A DNA stretch of 64,000 nucleotides from Paenibacillus crassostreae (GTDB lineage: Bacteria > Bacillota > Bacilli > Paenibacillales > Paenibacillaceae): the NCBI RefSeq assembly GCF_001857945.1, contig NZ_CP017770.1:1-64000 (forward strand), in the 5' to 3' direction. Made by a program: the position numbers and the translations under genes. This document shows positions 38,770 through 47,910 of this stretch, piece after piece. The first letter of the stretch is position 1. Each line of letters opens with the position of its first letter. Under the pieces are notes generated by a model. It saw only the letters and a list, made by a program, of their open reading frames with translations, was not told the origin of the DNA and did no database searches.

Positions 38770-39381
38770 TCACTTCCTTTCCTTCAATAGAAATGCGGTG
38801 AGGATAGCTGGTGAGGGCATGGTAAAGTTGCTCTTTAGTAATACTTTCATCTGAGCCAAACCCTGAATCGATGCATAAAAAAGGACAGCCATTTCCTGCG
38901 CATCACCCGAGTAAAATTCCCCAAGCTGCTGGCCCTTGCGAATGAGCTGTGCCGTAGAATCAAGCAGCCTGGCATTTACCTGGAGGATTTCTTCATAATG
39001 TTTTGAGGCTGTGGCAGATCCAGCTAATAGCGATTGATTAATAAGGATCAGTAGATGGGTTAGTTCCTCCCCATTGATCATGTCCGTGTAGACTTCGTCG
39101 ACAAACTGTGCCATTAACTTTTTAGGGGATTGATCGGTTTCAAAGAAAGTAATATTACGATTCAATCCTTCAACCGCGTAGTCAACCAATTCGTTAAATA
39201 ACTGATCCTTCGTTTTGTAATGACGATACAGAAGTCCAATACTAATGCCAGCTGTATCCGCGATATCTTGAACATTCGTCGAGCCGAAACCTTGATGAAC
39301 AAATAACTGCATCGCAGCTGAATGAATTTTTTCCCTAGTGGCATTGCGCATTTCTTCAAACTGTTCCTTGCTACGCGGCAA
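38770..39381 (-). CDS. TetR-family repressor
   Basis: 203 residues. N-terminal HTH: REKIHSAAMQLFVHQGFGSTNVQDIADTAGISIGLLYRHYKTKDQLF, standard TetR motif. C-terminal ligand domain of the YcdC type. Probably represses itself and the downstream GNAT gene through the palindrome at 39403-39420. Confidence 0.9.
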   Translation of the reverse strand: MPRSKEQFEEMRNATREKIHSAAMQLFVHQGFGSTNVQDIADTAGISIGLLYRHYKTKDQLFNELVDYAVEGLNRNITFFETDQSPKKLMAQFVDEVYTDMINGEELTHLLILINQSLLAGSATASKHYEEILQVNARLLDSTAQLIRKGQQLGEFYSGDAQEMAVLFYASIQGLAQMKVLLKSNFTMPSPAILTAFLLKERK

Positions 39382-39402
39382 ACAATTCGCTCCTTTTTAA
39401 TG

Positions 39403-39420
39403 AATGAGTTTTTACTCATT
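39403..39420 (-). promoter_or_regulatory. palindromic TetR operator
   Basis: AATGAGT-TTTT-ACTCATT, a perfect 7-bp inverted repeat 22 bases upstream of the TetR start. Typical size and place for autorepression. Confidence 0.75.
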
Positions 39421-39459
39421 ATATAATATTGAAAGTAGAATAACAACATTCAACTCCAG

Positions 39460-39545
39460 TTAGAAAAACTGCCCATTAGCTCAATGAGGTCACGACAGTC
39501 TAACACTTTATTTTTCAGTCTATAACTTATTTTCTTTGGACATCT
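39460..39545. repeat. dispersed IS-end-like repeat
   Basis: AACTGCCCATTAGCTCAATG then CGACAGTCTAACACTTTATTT and CAGTCTATAACTTATTTTCT; closely similar to 30556-30660 and inverted relative to 29336-29440. Probably an end of a decayed insertion sequence with reiterated transposase sites. Confidence 0.5.
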
Positions 39546-39621
39546 GTCACAGACTAATATTGGAAGGAGAGTATTTCTTAGATGAGTTGACTTTTTTATT
39601 TTAGAGGAAAACAATAGTTTT

Positions 39622-39843
39622 ATGACTATCGAACAATATTCTTTAAAAGATGATCGGGATAACAACACATGTGGGTCCATCGGCGAATCCATGGGGATGG
39701 ATAAATCTAATGTGTCGTATCATCTCAAGATTTTGTATGAAGCTGATTTAATAAGTGTCACACGAATGGGTCAGAATAAGTTCAGTCAGCTTCGAGAAGA
39801 TACGATTGTCGAATTTTTACCGGGTTTCTTGGACAGGTTATAA
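39622..39843 (+). pseudogene. ArsR-type HTH regulator, truncated
   Basis: About 70 codons; GESMGMDKSNVSYHLKILYEADLISVTRMGQNKFSQL is the winged-helix core of ArsR-family repressors. The start lacks the usual first helices and no ribosome binding site is seen, so it is probably a remnant. The dispersed repeat lies just upstream. Confidence 0.55.
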
Positions 39844-39997
39844 TATGTCCGGAAACCCATTATTTTTCAATGAGAGTTTGAAAGTTTTATAACTATTTGA
39901 TAATAGAATTGCGATAGTCATGAAATGTGGTTATATAGTTTTAGGGTAATGAAATAAAGGCGGTAACACAAATTAAATTAAATGGAGTAGTGATCAT

Positions 39998-41020
39998 ATG
40001 AACCAACAATTCAAAAACAAACAAATCTTGTTAACTTCACGTCCTGTAGGTTTGCCAACAGAACAAAATTTTGAGTTTAAAGAAATTCCAGTAGCTAATA
40101 CACAAGATGGACAGGTTGTTGTACGTACTTTGTACTTATCGGTAGATCCTTACATGCGTGGAAGAATGAGTGATGCCAAATCGTATATTCCACCTTTCCA
40201 GCTTAATGAAGTGATTGCCGGTGGGATTGTCGGAGAAATTGTGGAATCGAAATCGGATCTATACAAAGTTGGAGACAAAGTTATCGGGATGTTGGGATGG
40301 CAGTTATACAATACAGTGGATGCTAAGACAGTAACCAAAATCGATGAGTCGATTGCTCCTGTATCAGCTTACTTAAGTGTTCTTGGATTGACAGGCCTTA
40401 CAGCTTACTTTGGTTTACTAGATATCGGTCAGCCGAAAGAAGGTGAGACAGTCGTCGTATCTGGTGCAGCGGGTTCTGTGGGTATGTTTGTAGGACAAAT
40501 TGCCAAAATCAAAGGAGCGCGTGTCGTTGGGATCGCAGGTACGGATGCTAAATGCGAGTATTTGAAGAAAGAACTTGGCATTGATGCAGTTATTAATTAT
40601 AAAACAGCGAAAAACCTCGGTCAGGCTTTGGAAGAAGCATGCCCGAATGGTGTCGATGTCTATTTTGACAATGTAGGTGGATCAATTTCTGATGCAGTGA
40701 TGAACTTACTGAATGATTATGCACGTATTCCACTATGTGGTGCTATTTCTTCCTACAACAGTACAGACGGGGACATGGGTCCACGTATTCAAACTCGATT
40801 GATCAAGACGCGCTCCCTTATCAAGGGATTTGTTCTAAGCGATTATTCAGCTCGCCAGTCGGAAGGACTTCAGGAGCTTGGCAAATGGCTAACAGAGGGT
40901 AAATTAAAGTATGAAGAAACGATTGTGGATGGTTTCGATAACGTCATAGAAGCATTCCTACAATTGTTCCAAGGTGCGAATCTTGGTAAAATGCTCGTTA
41001 AAGTGAGCGATTCTGAGTAA
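39998..41020 (+). CDS. NADP-dependent oxidoreductase (medium-chain, leukotriene B4 dehydrogenase/CurA-like)
   Basis: 340 residues, TGGAG before the ATG. Zinc-independent MDR enzyme: N-terminal RPVGLPTEQNFEFKEIPV, DPYMRGRMSDAKSY, and a Rossmann motif VVSGAAGSVGMFVGQIAKIKGARVVGIAG near residues 148-175, then YFDNVGG. The family reduces double bonds of enones and aldehydes. Intact; followed by a strong terminator, so a single-gene unit. Confidence 0.9.
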   Translation: MNQQFKNKQILLTSRPVGLPTEQNFEFKEIPVANTQDGQVVVRTLYLSVDPYMRGRMSDAKSYIPPFQLNEVIAGGIVGEIVESKSDLYKVGDKVIGMLGWQLYNTVDAKTVTKIDESIAPVSAYLSVLGLTGLTAYFGLLDIGQPKEGETVVVSGAAGSVGMFVGQIAKIKGARVVGIAGTDAKCEYLKKELGIDAVINYKTAKNLGQALEEACPNGVDVYFDNVGGSISDAVMNLLNDYARIPLCGAISSYNSTDGDMGPRIQTRLIKTRSLIKGFVLSDYSARQSEGLQELGKWLTEGKLKYEETIVDGFDNVIEAFLQLFQGANLGKMLVKVSDSE

Positions 41021-41055
41021 TAATATTTCACGGATATCCTTTTTACTAAAGAAGA

Positions 41056-41090
41056 GAAGAATCCCCATCGGCAGTTGATGGGGATTCTTC
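41056..41090 (+). terminator. terminator after the MDR oxidoreductase
   Basis: Long perfect stem GAAGAATCCCCATC / GATGGGGATTCTTC with 7-base loop, TTG following. Likely bidirectional. Confidence 0.8.
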
Positions 41091-41291
41091 TTGTTCCAGT
41101 AGAATGGTAGAGCACAATAAGGCAAACGACTATTCTGAGGAACTGTGAACAAAAGGATAGTTACATTGTTTTACTTGCATATCAATAAAATAAACTATAT
41201 TATAATGTAGATAATGATTATCCGCGTTAGATACACTTGATATATAATATGATATTCTACAATTGAACTAATGCTAATAGAGGTGATTCTA

Positions 41292-41774
41292 ATGCATATG
41301 AAAACAGGCGTCGAGCAAGCGGTGTATGCCATTCTTCTACTAAATATGCTACCGGACAAAGCCGTATTACCTGGAGAAGTAATCAGCCAACAATTAGGGG
41401 CTTCAGCAACATATTTTCAAAAATTGTTAAGAAAATTAGTTAGCGCAGACTTGATTACATCTGTTCCAGGAGTAAAAGGTGGGTTCAAATTAAAGAAGAG
41501 ACCTGAAGATATTCGGATCTACGATATTTACGTTGCAATAGAAGGACAGCAGACGTTGTATTCTTCCAGTGGTATATTGAACGATATGCTTGAATTGCAA
41601 GAAGAAGATCAATGTTGTTTGTTAACTGAATTAATGAAAGAGGCTGAATCCGCATGGAAATCTGTACTCAAAAGGGAAACGGTCGCTTCTTACTCTAACG
41701 AAATTCATAAAGAACGTTTTAAAACAAAAACAGAATCATTACAAGTATGGATTAACGAAAAAATGGTCTTGTAA
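41292..41774 (+). CDS. Rrf2-family transcriptional regulator
   Basis: 160 residues; ATG at 41292 with AGAGGTGA upstream. HTH: MKTGVEQAVYAILLLNMLPD, VISQQLGASATYFQKLLRKLVSADLITSVPGVKGGF. Only CC in EDQCCLL is found, so the three-cysteine iron-sulfur pattern is absent; the YwnA-type redox-sensing subgroup is likelier. Precedes the LLM oxidoreductase by 49 bases and probably regulates it. Confidence 0.85.
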   Translation: MHMKTGVEQAVYAILLLNMLPDKAVLPGEVISQQLGASATYFQKLLRKLVSADLITSVPGVKGGFKLKKRPEDIRIYDIYVAIEGQQTLYSSSGILNDMLELQEEDQCCLLTELMKEAESAWKSVLKRETVASYSNEIHKERFKTKTESLQVWINEKMVL

Positions 41775-41823
41775 GGGTAAAAGATCGATGCAGTGGACTA
41801 AACAGCAAAGGAAGTTAAAACAT

Positions 41824-42816
41824 ATGAAATTAAGCGTATTAGATCAAGCACCCGTTACCATAGGAAATACTGCAGTAGCTGCTCTGAAAAAGGCGGAAGA
41901 ACTAGCTATTTTGACAGATGAATTAGGCTACGTTCGCATGTGGATGGCGGAACATCATGGAGCTCAATCATTTGCAAGTTCAGCACCAGAGGTAACAGCA
42001 GCGCACTTAGCTGCCAAAACCAAAAATATACGGATCGGTACAGGTGGAGTAATGATGATGCATTATTCCCCATTGAAACTTGCCGAAGTATTTAAAACAC
42101 TCAGTGCATTCTCCCCTGGGCGGATCGATTTTGGTGTGGGTCGGGCTCCAGGAGGGGATACCAACGCGATGTATGCTTTAGCTGAAGGGCGCCAACCTAT
42201 GCTGAACAACATGTATACGAAATTGGATACGGCTTTAAAATTGATCAACGATGAAGTACCCAAAGATGACTTGTATAACAAAACGATTGCGATTCCTACC
42301 CAAATACAACTACCAGAAGCTTGGCTGTTAGGTTCGAGTGGTAATAGTGCGTTGAAAGCAGCAGAGATGGGAGTGGGGTATTCGTTTGCCCAATTTTTCA
42401 ATGGTGCGATGACTAAAGAGATTTTAGATACCTATAAAAATAACTTTCAGCCCTCTGCCTTTATGGAAAAACCTGAGATTAACGTGACTTATATGGTGAC
42501 AACAGCGGAAACCAAAGAAGAAGCTGAGTTCGAAGCCCTACCACAGGACCTGTTTCGCTTAATGATGGTCAAGGGTCAAATCAGACAATTGTTAACACCT
42601 GAAGAAGCCCAAAATGTTCAGCTGACAGAAATGGATCGCATGACCATTCAAGAAAATCGTAAAATACATCTTGTGGGAGCTGTTAAAGATATAGCAACAT
42701 TGTTGCAAGAAGAGCAAGCGCAATATGGATTCGATGAAGCCATGATATGTAGCATTCCACATTCACAAGAGAAACGCTTAGAAGTTTACCGCTTATTGGC
42801 GCGTGAACTATTGTAA
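41824..42816 (+). CDS. LLM-class (luciferase-like) flavin oxidoreductase
   Basis: 330 residues from ATG at 41824, AAAGGAAG upstream; the earlier ATG at 41788 lacks a good site. MKLSVLDQAPVTIGNTAVAAL and RMWMAEHHGAQSFASSAPEV, TKNIRIGTGGVMMMHYSPLKLAE are typical of the MsnO8/YwcH group of flavin-dependent monooxygenase-like proteins. Intact. Substrate unknown; co-transcribed with Rrf2. Confidence 0.9.
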   Translation: MKLSVLDQAPVTIGNTAVAALKKAEELAILTDELGYVRMWMAEHHGAQSFASSAPEVTAAHLAAKTKNIRIGTGGVMMMHYSPLKLAEVFKTLSAFSPGRIDFGVGRAPGGDTNAMYALAEGRQPMLNNMYTKLDTALKLINDEVPKDDLYNKTIAIPTQIQLPEAWLLGSSGNSALKAAEMGVGYSFAQFFNGAMTKEILDTYKNNFQPSAFMEKPEINVTYMVTTAETKEEAEFEALPQDLFRLMMVKGQIRQLLTPEEAQNVQLTEMDRMTIQENRKIHLVGAVKDIATLLQEEQAQYGFDEAMICSIPHSQEKRLEVYRLLARELL

Positions 42817-42889
42817 ATCCCACTTTAACTAGGTAATTGAACAACTAAGGAATTAATCAACCAAATTTATATAAGAATGAGGAATTACA

Positions 42890-43132
42890 ATGATGATTAC
42901 AAGCATACAGCGTATAAATGAATTAGCGAGAAAGCAAAAGACAGAAGGATTGACATTCGCGGAAAAAGTTGAGCAACAATCATTGCGTGAAGATTACCTA
43001 CGTGAAATTCGAGGACAAGTTCTCAATACCTTCTCAGGATTGACTGTTCTTGATCCGCTTGGAAATGATGTTACACCTGATAAAATTCGTATAGAGAAGA
43101 AAAAGGGATCGGACACCAGCAAGCTTAGTTAA
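42890..43132 (+). CDS. DUF896-family protein (YnzC-like)
   Basis: 80 residues. RINELARKQKTEGLTFAEKVEQQSLREDYLREIRGQV matches the DUF896 helical hairpin (YnzC, possible SOS-linked protein). The last codons come from AAAAGGGATCGGACACCA, a word repeated immediately after the stop (43138-43155), so the C-terminus may have been altered by a small duplication. Confidence 0.88.
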   Translation: MMITSIQRINELARKQKTEGLTFAEKVEQQSLREDYLREIRGQVLNTFSGLTVLDPLGNDVTPDKIRIEKKKGSDTSKLS

Positions 43133-43418
43133 TAACTAAAAGGGATCGGACACCACGGTGTTGATCAACCAGATCAATCTTGCCCTTCACACAATAGTAT
43201 TAAAAAGCGTTTATTTAAAAAAAGTTCAATCTATATCGTGGTCACATTGGAGTTATCTCTGATGTGACTTTCTTTGTGTGAACTTTCGTTTCTAATGAGG
43301 TATTCCTTATTTCTATCGTGTTTATTTGACTATAATGACTTAGAAGCAGAGAAGGAAATTACTTATCTGTGTTGATATAAGTGTAAGTATCCCAGTCGAA
43401 CATGGAGTACTATGGAGA
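43133..43418. other. non-coding region before the third array block
   Basis: Contains the duplicated 18-base word (43101-43118 and 43138-43155) from the DUF896 3' end, then AT-rich sequence without a gene. Confidence 0.5.
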
Positions 43419-43540
43419 AGTTACTACTGCTGAATAAATTCGTCTATCACTCCAAGGAGGATGAATAAACGAATTTATTAATTCAGCTATAGGAGAGGGA
43501 TATGCGATTTCGTGGATAAGGAGTTATACGCAAGTTCGTT
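43419..43540 (+). repeat. array-leading site A19 (attC-like or attI-like)
   Basis: Ends GTTATACGC (43523-43531); ACGAAC..GCGTATAAC at A20 is its reverse complement over 18 positions with two mismatches. Internal hairpin AATAAATTCGT / ACGAATTTATT (43433-43479). Unlike normal sites, like A1, and likewise first in its block. Confidence 0.65.
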
Positions 43541-43546
43541 AAACCT

Positions 43547-43927
43547 TTATGAAATAACTAATTTCCCAAAATCGATTTTTAAACCATACTTGTAAAGAAA
43601 GTCGACGCCCAATATTGCATCGAAACCATATGGTTCTTTGGTAAGTCCTAGTTGGATAGTAAATTCTTTAAGCAGGATTCTATCAATAGAGAGGTCTGAG
43701 ACAATCTGTTGATAACATAATTCACTTGAGCCACCTACTCCATACATACGAACCGATTTTCCGTTGATAAAGTCTATATCTAGGCCAATAGGTTCAACAA
43801 GATCAGTATCAAAAATAGTTGTGGAGCATCCGGTATCCAGTAGGACACTCTTGAGAAGAGTTGATTTATTCTTGTAAGATAGAGGGAGAGAAACAATAGG
43901 AAGACCATTAACAAGATGGATTTTCAT
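43547..43927 (-). CDS. retropepsin-like aspartic protease
   Basis: 126 residues. Active-site motif LLDTGCSTTIFD (D-T-G) near residue 31, then GVGGSSE flap-like glycine region and AILGVDFLYKYGLKIDF, matching the gag-polyprotein-type aspartyl protease fold, active as a dimer. Starts within the stop of the upstream gene (4-base ATGA overlap). Lies in the unit A19-A20 but reads against the array. Confidence 0.8.
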   Translation of the reverse strand: MKIHLVNGLPIVSLPLSYKNKSTLLKSVLLDTGCSTTIFDTDLVEPIGLDIDFINGKSVRMYGVGGSSELCYQQIVSDLSIDRILLKEFTIQLGLTKEPYGFDAILGVDFLYKYGLKIDFGKLVIS

Positions 43928-44184
43928 CGAAGACCTCTAATTCCGGTAAAGGGTTGCTCAATGACTTCAATAAATTCATTTCCGGTGTAGAATACATAGA
44001 GTTCCCTAGTAGGCTCTGACAAATGAAGTTTCTTATATGAGGCCCATGCATGCTTAGGGTCGTCGTATTCAGAAACAACTGACATTTCTTCAATAGTTCT
44101 TTTGTGATTATTTGAATGAGTGGCAAGAGCTTCAACTAGTACCCAACGATTAGGATAGATATCACGGATATTATTCCATTTCAT
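43924..44184 (-). CDS. small protein coupled to aspartic protease
   Basis: 86 residues from ATG at 44184 with CGGAGGTG upstream. MKWNNIRDIYPNRWVLVEALATHS and HLSEPTRELYVFYTGNEFIEVIE: a conserved companion of retropepsin-like proteins in Bacillota by position and sequence style. Function unknown, perhaps substrate or regulator of the protease. Overlap implies coupled translation. Confidence 0.7.
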   Translation of the reverse strand: MKWNNIRDIYPNRWVLVEALATHSNNHKRTIEEMSVVSEYDDPKHAWASYKKLHLSEPTRELYVFYTGNEFIEVIEQPFTGIRGLR

Positions 44185-44263
44185 ATATGAACACCTCCGA
44201 AAAGACTTATAAATTAATTGTACAACCCTATTTATAAACAAGCAATGATAGTGAGTTCGAAGA

Positions 44264-44443
44264 AGAACGAACCAGCGTATAACACCACATTCCTACTGCG
44301 GGCATTCGCCCTTGATCGCCAAGAGGGGTTTCGGAGAAGATTAATCAGGCGATACATTCAACCAGCTAAGTCTGACGACCCGGACCTACGGTCCTTAAGC
44401 TACTTGAACGTCATCAATACAAAACGTTATGCGCAATACCCAT
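44264..44443 (+). repeat. attC-like site A20
   Basis: Edges GCGTATAAC (44275-44283) and GTTATGCGC (44426-44434). Typical body CATTCCTACTGCGGGC, GATCGCC/GGCGAT, TTCAACCAGCTAAG. Confidence 0.88.
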
Positions 44444-44495
44444 AAAGACAATAAATAAACTACTAATCACCATAGTTGATGAGGTGGATAAAAAA

Positions 44496-45020
44496 ATGAC
44501 TAGTATTTCGTTAACCAGTCCTTCAATCGAATTACGGGAAGAATATATGGACTTCTACAGAGACTGGAAAGACTCTGGTGAAGAAATGGTTCCCTGGGTT
44601 ATTGAAAAGGATCCGATTGAATATGAAGAAATGCTCGATTTTCTTTCAAAGAATGAGGATAAGCAGTTTATTCCGGAGGGGTGGGTGCCAAGTAGTACCT
44701 ATTGGTTGGTGGTAGATGATCGTAAAGTAGTGGGTGCGGTTAATATACGACATGGGTTGACTGAAAAATTGTTTAATAGTGGCGGACATATTGGTTATGG
44801 CATACGTCCATCAGAAAGGAAAAAGGGTTACGCAACTAGGCTGTTAGCATTATCCCTGGAAAGAAGTAAAGAAATTGGAATCAGTAATGCTCTTGTGGTA
44901 TGCGATGATTACAATATTGCATCTAGGAAAACCATTTTAAACAATGGTGGAGTGCAAGATAGTAATTTTATTGAGGAAGATGGAAACGTCATAAACAGAT
45001 TTTGGATAAAGCTTGAATAG
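44496..45020 (+). CDS. GNAT N-acetyltransferase
   Basis: 174 residues from ATG at 44496 (GAGGTGGA 8 bases upstream; the in-frame GTG at 44484 is less likely). Core KVVGAVNIRHGL, GHIGYGIRPSERKKGYATRLLALSLE with acetyl-CoA loop ERKKGYA, then ALVVCDDYNIASRKTILNNGG. Intact cassette gene between A20 and A21. Confidence 0.87.
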   Translation: MTSISLTSPSIELREEYMDFYRDWKDSGEEMVPWVIEKDPIEYEEMLDFLSKNEDKQFIPEGWVPSSTYWLVVDDRKVVGAVNIRHGLTEKLFNSGGHIGYGIRPSERKKGYATRLLALSLERSKEIGISNALVVCDDYNIASRKTILNNGGVQDSNFIEEDGNVINRFWIKLE

Positions 45021-45044
45021 AGAAGAGTAAGTATTTCAAAGAAG

Positions 45045-45093
45045 ATGGGTACAGCGCATAACCATGTGTTCACGCATCGGTGGACGAGCCGCC
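45045..45093 (+). repeat. attC-like site A21, left part only
   Basis: ATGGGTACAGCGCATAAC pairs with the unit start GTTATGCGCAATACCCAT (two mismatches). Only about 30 bases of body remain before it runs into a Nudix fragment. Confidence 0.78.
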
Positions 45094-45370
45094 TGGGATT
45101 CCAGGAGGACTCATGGAATTAGGTGAAACGACAGAAGAATGTCTTAGGAGAGAAGTAAAAGAAGAAATTAATTTGGACATAAATTCACTCCAATTGTTTG
45201 GAGTATTTTCTGGGAATGAACTTTTTACTAGACTTAGAAATGGACATGAAGTTCTTGAAGGGCAATATTTTAATCTTAACGAAGTGCCAGAGAGTACTAA
45301 TCCATATATTAAAGAGAAATTAAATCAAATGGGACCAAAGATAATACAACTTCTGAGAGCTAGTCAATGA
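45094..45370 (+). pseudogene. Nudix hydrolase, 5'-truncated
   Basis: Nudix box readable as GLMELGETTEECLRREVKEEINL, close to GX5EX7REUXEEXGU. The strand before the box and the start codon are missing because the gene begins abruptly inside the A21 body (PPGIPGG). Remaining C-terminus YFNLNEVPES and the final helix are normal. A cassette remnant left by deletion of the A21 right part. Confidence 0.75.
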
Positions 45371-45519
45371 AGCCCCCGACATCTGGACCAAGTAACATAC
45401 CGTATGACAACTGTAAGACAGATCTGTAAGACGAAAAAAGAGGTAATCAATTCCTAGTATATTGTCTTCGCGCTGCGTATCGCTAAAAAATAAATTGAAC
45501 TTTGACAATCTCTATGATA

Positions 45520-45537
45520 AACTAACAACCGTTAGTT
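45520..45537 (+). promoter_or_regulatory. palindromic TetR operator
   Basis: AACTAAC-AACC-GTTAGTT, perfect 7-bp inverted repeat 20 bases upstream of the TetR start; TTGACA lies at 45502-45507. Confidence 0.75.
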
Positions 45538-45557
45538 AGTGATTTGGAGGAATGTAT

Positions 45558-46139
45558 ATGACATCACAAAAAATTATGAGTGTCGCGCTTCGCCATTTTG
45601 CGCGAAATGGATATGAGGGGGCCTCGCTTGCAGATATCGCTACAGAAGTAGGGATCAAGAAACCGTCTATTTATAATCACTTCAAGGGCAAAGACGACCT
45701 ATTCATGGCGGTATATCAGGATGTGGCGAAAAGAGAGCTTCATTTTGTTGAAGCGTACCTGAAGCCTGACCGTCATGTGCAACTGGAACAACAGCTTTTT
45801 GGCTTCTTATCTGGATATAAAGAGCGGTATGAGAAAGAGGAGGATACTAAGTTTTTTTTGCGGATGTCTTTTTTTCCTCCCGTCCATTTGCAGCAACAAT
45901 CGTTGAAGATGAGCTTGTTCTATATCGATCAAATGGCTGATCAAGCCAAAGTGCTGTTTCAATCCGCGAAGCAAGAAGGCTTGATCCATGCAGACGTTAC
46001 TATTGAACAAGCGACGGGCGCTTATATGGCGGTTTTGGACAGTTTAGTTGTTGAAATGCTTTATGGTGATCACGACCACCTAATGAAACGACTTGAGGTT
46101 ACATGGCATGTTTTTTGGCGGGGAGTAAGAAACATCTAG
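45558..46139 (+). CDS. TetR/AcrR-family repressor
   Basis: 193 residues from ATG at 45558, chosen over 45552 because GGAGG ends 7 bases upstream. [43 protein letters not shown]. Regulator of the SMR pair that follows by 13 bases, sensing drugs or cations in its C-terminal domain. Confidence 0.9.
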   Translation: MTSQKIMSVALRHFARNGYEGASLADIATEVGIKKPSIYNHFKGKDDLFMAVYQDVAKRELHFVEAYLKPDRHVQLEQQLFGFLSGYKERYEKEEDTKFFLRMSFFPPVHLQQQSLKMSLFYIDQMADQAKVLFQSAKQEGLIHADVTIEQATGAYMAVLDSLVVEMLYGDHDHLMKRLEVTWHVFWRGVRNI

Positions 46140-46152
46140 AGGAGGATTAGAC

Positions 46153-46494
46153 ATGAATCGTAGTTGGATTTCAATAATTATCGGTGCGCTATTTGAGGTT
46201 ATGTGGGTCATTGGCTTTAAGCATGCAGATGATTTGATTACTTGGGTGGGGACTGTTGCCGCCGTCATCATATCGTTTGGCTTAATCATTATTGCATCTA
46301 CTAAATTACCTGTGGGTACGGTTTATGCGGTATTTACAGGCCTTGGGACTGCTGGAACCATACTTTCTGAGATGATTTTATTCGATGAACCAGTTAAATT
46401 AATCAAACTATTACTCATTGCATTACTTTTGGCGGGCGTACTAGGATTGAAATTAGTCGGTGGCCCACCAAAATCTAAGGAGGTATCGGCTTAA
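46153..46494 (+). CDS. SMR efflux subunit (YkkC/SugE-like)
   Basis: 113 residues, four helices. Conserved membrane Glu in [14 protein letters not shown] near residue 14, and [20 protein letters not shown], the SMR signature. Forms a heteromeric small multidrug/guanidinium exporter with the next gene. No ykkC-type riboswitch is apparent upstream; a TetR repressor takes the control role. Confidence 0.9.
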   Translation: MNRSWISIIIGALFEVMWVIGFKHADDLITWVGTVAAVIISFGLIIIASTKLPVGTVYAVFTGLGTAGTILSEMILFDEPVKLIKLLLIALLLAGVLGLKLVGGPPKSKEVSA

Positions 46495-46808
46495 TGGCTT
46501 GGTTATCATTAATTTTCGCTGGCCTATTTGAAGTAGTAGGTGTGCTCGGAATGAACCGAATCAAACGTGACAATAACGCAAAGGCTTATCTGCTCTTTGT
46601 CGTGGGGATCATTTTTAGTTTCATTTGTTTGAGTTACTCAATGAGAAGTCTTCCGATGGGTACGGCTTATGCAATATGGACAGGTATTGGTACTGTCGGT
46701 GGTGCTATAGTTGGCATGTTTCTCTTTGGTGAATCCAAAGAATGGCGCCGTATTCTCTTCATTGCCATGATACTAGCTGCTGCTGTCGGACTTAAACTCA
46801 TCTCATAA
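46494..46808 (+). CDS. SMR efflux subunit (YkkD-like)
   Basis: 104 residues. Glu in AGLFEVVGVLGMNRIK near residue 13 and LPMGTAYAIWTGIGTVGGAIVG signature. The ATG overlaps the stop of the partner by one base, so coupled translation gives equal subunits. Confidence 0.9.
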   Translation: MAWLSLIFAGLFEVVGVLGMNRIKRDNNAKAYLLFVVGIIFSFICLSYSMRSLPMGTAYAIWTGIGTVGGAIVGMFLFGESKEWRRILFIAMILAAAVGLKLIS

Positions 46809-46920
46809 TTACCACGTCAGCTGGTCGTACCAATAGCCGGAATATTCAGGGAGCCGGACCAATCACACGTATGCAACACCAAAATGGAGCTTGGATTAGT
46901 GCTACCTAAGTAGTAAGTTT

Positions 46921-46962
46921 GCTACCTTAAAGGTTACCCGGATTTTTAGGGTAGCTTTTTTA
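46921..46962 (+). terminator. terminator of the TetR-SMR operon
   Basis: Stem GCTACC(TTAAA) / (TTTTTA)GGGTAGC followed by TTTTTT. Confidence 0.75.
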
Positions 46963-47029
46963 TTCGTGACTTACTGTGGTACTTGATTAATTCTTTAAGT
47001 AATAGTTCCAAGGCTTCTAACGGACTATG

Positions 47030-47590
47030 AAAAGGAGATAGGAAAAGAGGAAGGTTATAGTAATTTCTTTATAAGAGATCCCTTTTTCACAATAGGATAT
47101 TTATTAATAGAAGGATCTCTTAGATTTCCACATAGAAGAAATGAGATACTACCTGTTAGAAATATATTAGCAATGGAGTCAAACGAAAATAAATGCTTAT
47201 ATTTATCTATTCCTAAACCTGATATATCAAAAGGGCAATACTCAGAAGAGGGGCCATTTTTAGAGGGAGGAGATGTTTTAGTCCTGGATAAAACTATATT
47301 TGTAGGCAGATCAGGGCTTGCATCAAATGAAAATGGTATTAGATGGTATGCCTGAACAGTTTAAAGGTTGGGATAAAATACACGTAACATTAGAAGACGC
47401 TTCCAGACTTGCAACAAATGGTCTTCCTGTAAATGAAAATGTATATATTACAGATCATGAATTTAAATTTATTGGAGAAGAGTTAGAAAAAAGAGGAGTT
47501 AAGGTAGAGTATGTAGATTTTAAAATATCAAGAAGTTTCGGGGTCTCTTTCCGATGCAGCACTCAACCTCTGTTAAGAAGTGATGGCTAA
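47030..47590 (+). pseudogene. dimethylarginine dimethylaminohydrolase-like (amidinotransferase fold), frameshifted
   Basis: Fragments in several frames: FFIRDPFF..GYLLI, EGPFLEGGDVLVLDKTIFVGRSGLASNENGIRW, then HVTLEDASRLATNGLPVNENVYI and the C-terminal RSFGVSFRCSTQPLLR with the catalytic Cys (FRCST). Family members hydrolyse dimethylarginine or related guanidino compounds. The N-terminus is missing and a stretch is lost near 47340-47400. Not within an attC-like unit. Confidence 0.7.
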
Positions 47591-47910
47591 ATATTATTAG
47601 GGTAAGAGTTTTTCATTTCTCTTTATTATTTTTTAGTAGTTTATCATTACAATTCGGTTCCATTAAGCTCCCAGGAAACTATAGCTCAATAATAACAACG
47701 GCAGTCAAAATCTTACATTGTTGAAGATCAACCTTGACTGGCGCTGTTATAAAGCTATGGGAGGAGAGTGAGTCGGTCATCGGTGCAGAATCTTGTCATC
47801 CGCAAGTAGGTAATAATAAAGTGGTGTGTAACTACTCTGTCTAACAAGGAAATATGAGTCTCTTTCAAAAATGTGTGTTCAGACTAATTCGTTTTCTGAA
47901 CTTGGTGAAC
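47591..47910. other. intergenic stretch without gene
   Basis: About 320 bases. CAGTCAA / TTGACTG (47702-47740) forms a loose inverted repeat. Nothing else recognised. Confidence 0.4.

Noticed and set aside
45370..45490. Possible further attC-like site after the Nudix fragment
   Set aside because: CGACATCTGGACCAAGTAAC looks like a left edge and GCGCTGCGTATCGC like body words, but the rest is absent and no matching unit start remains, so it was not counted.
46000..46153. Guanidine (ykkC-type) riboswitch before the SMR pair
   Set aside because: Only 13 bases separate the TetR and SMR genes, and no conserved riboswitch sequence was seen upstream of TetR.
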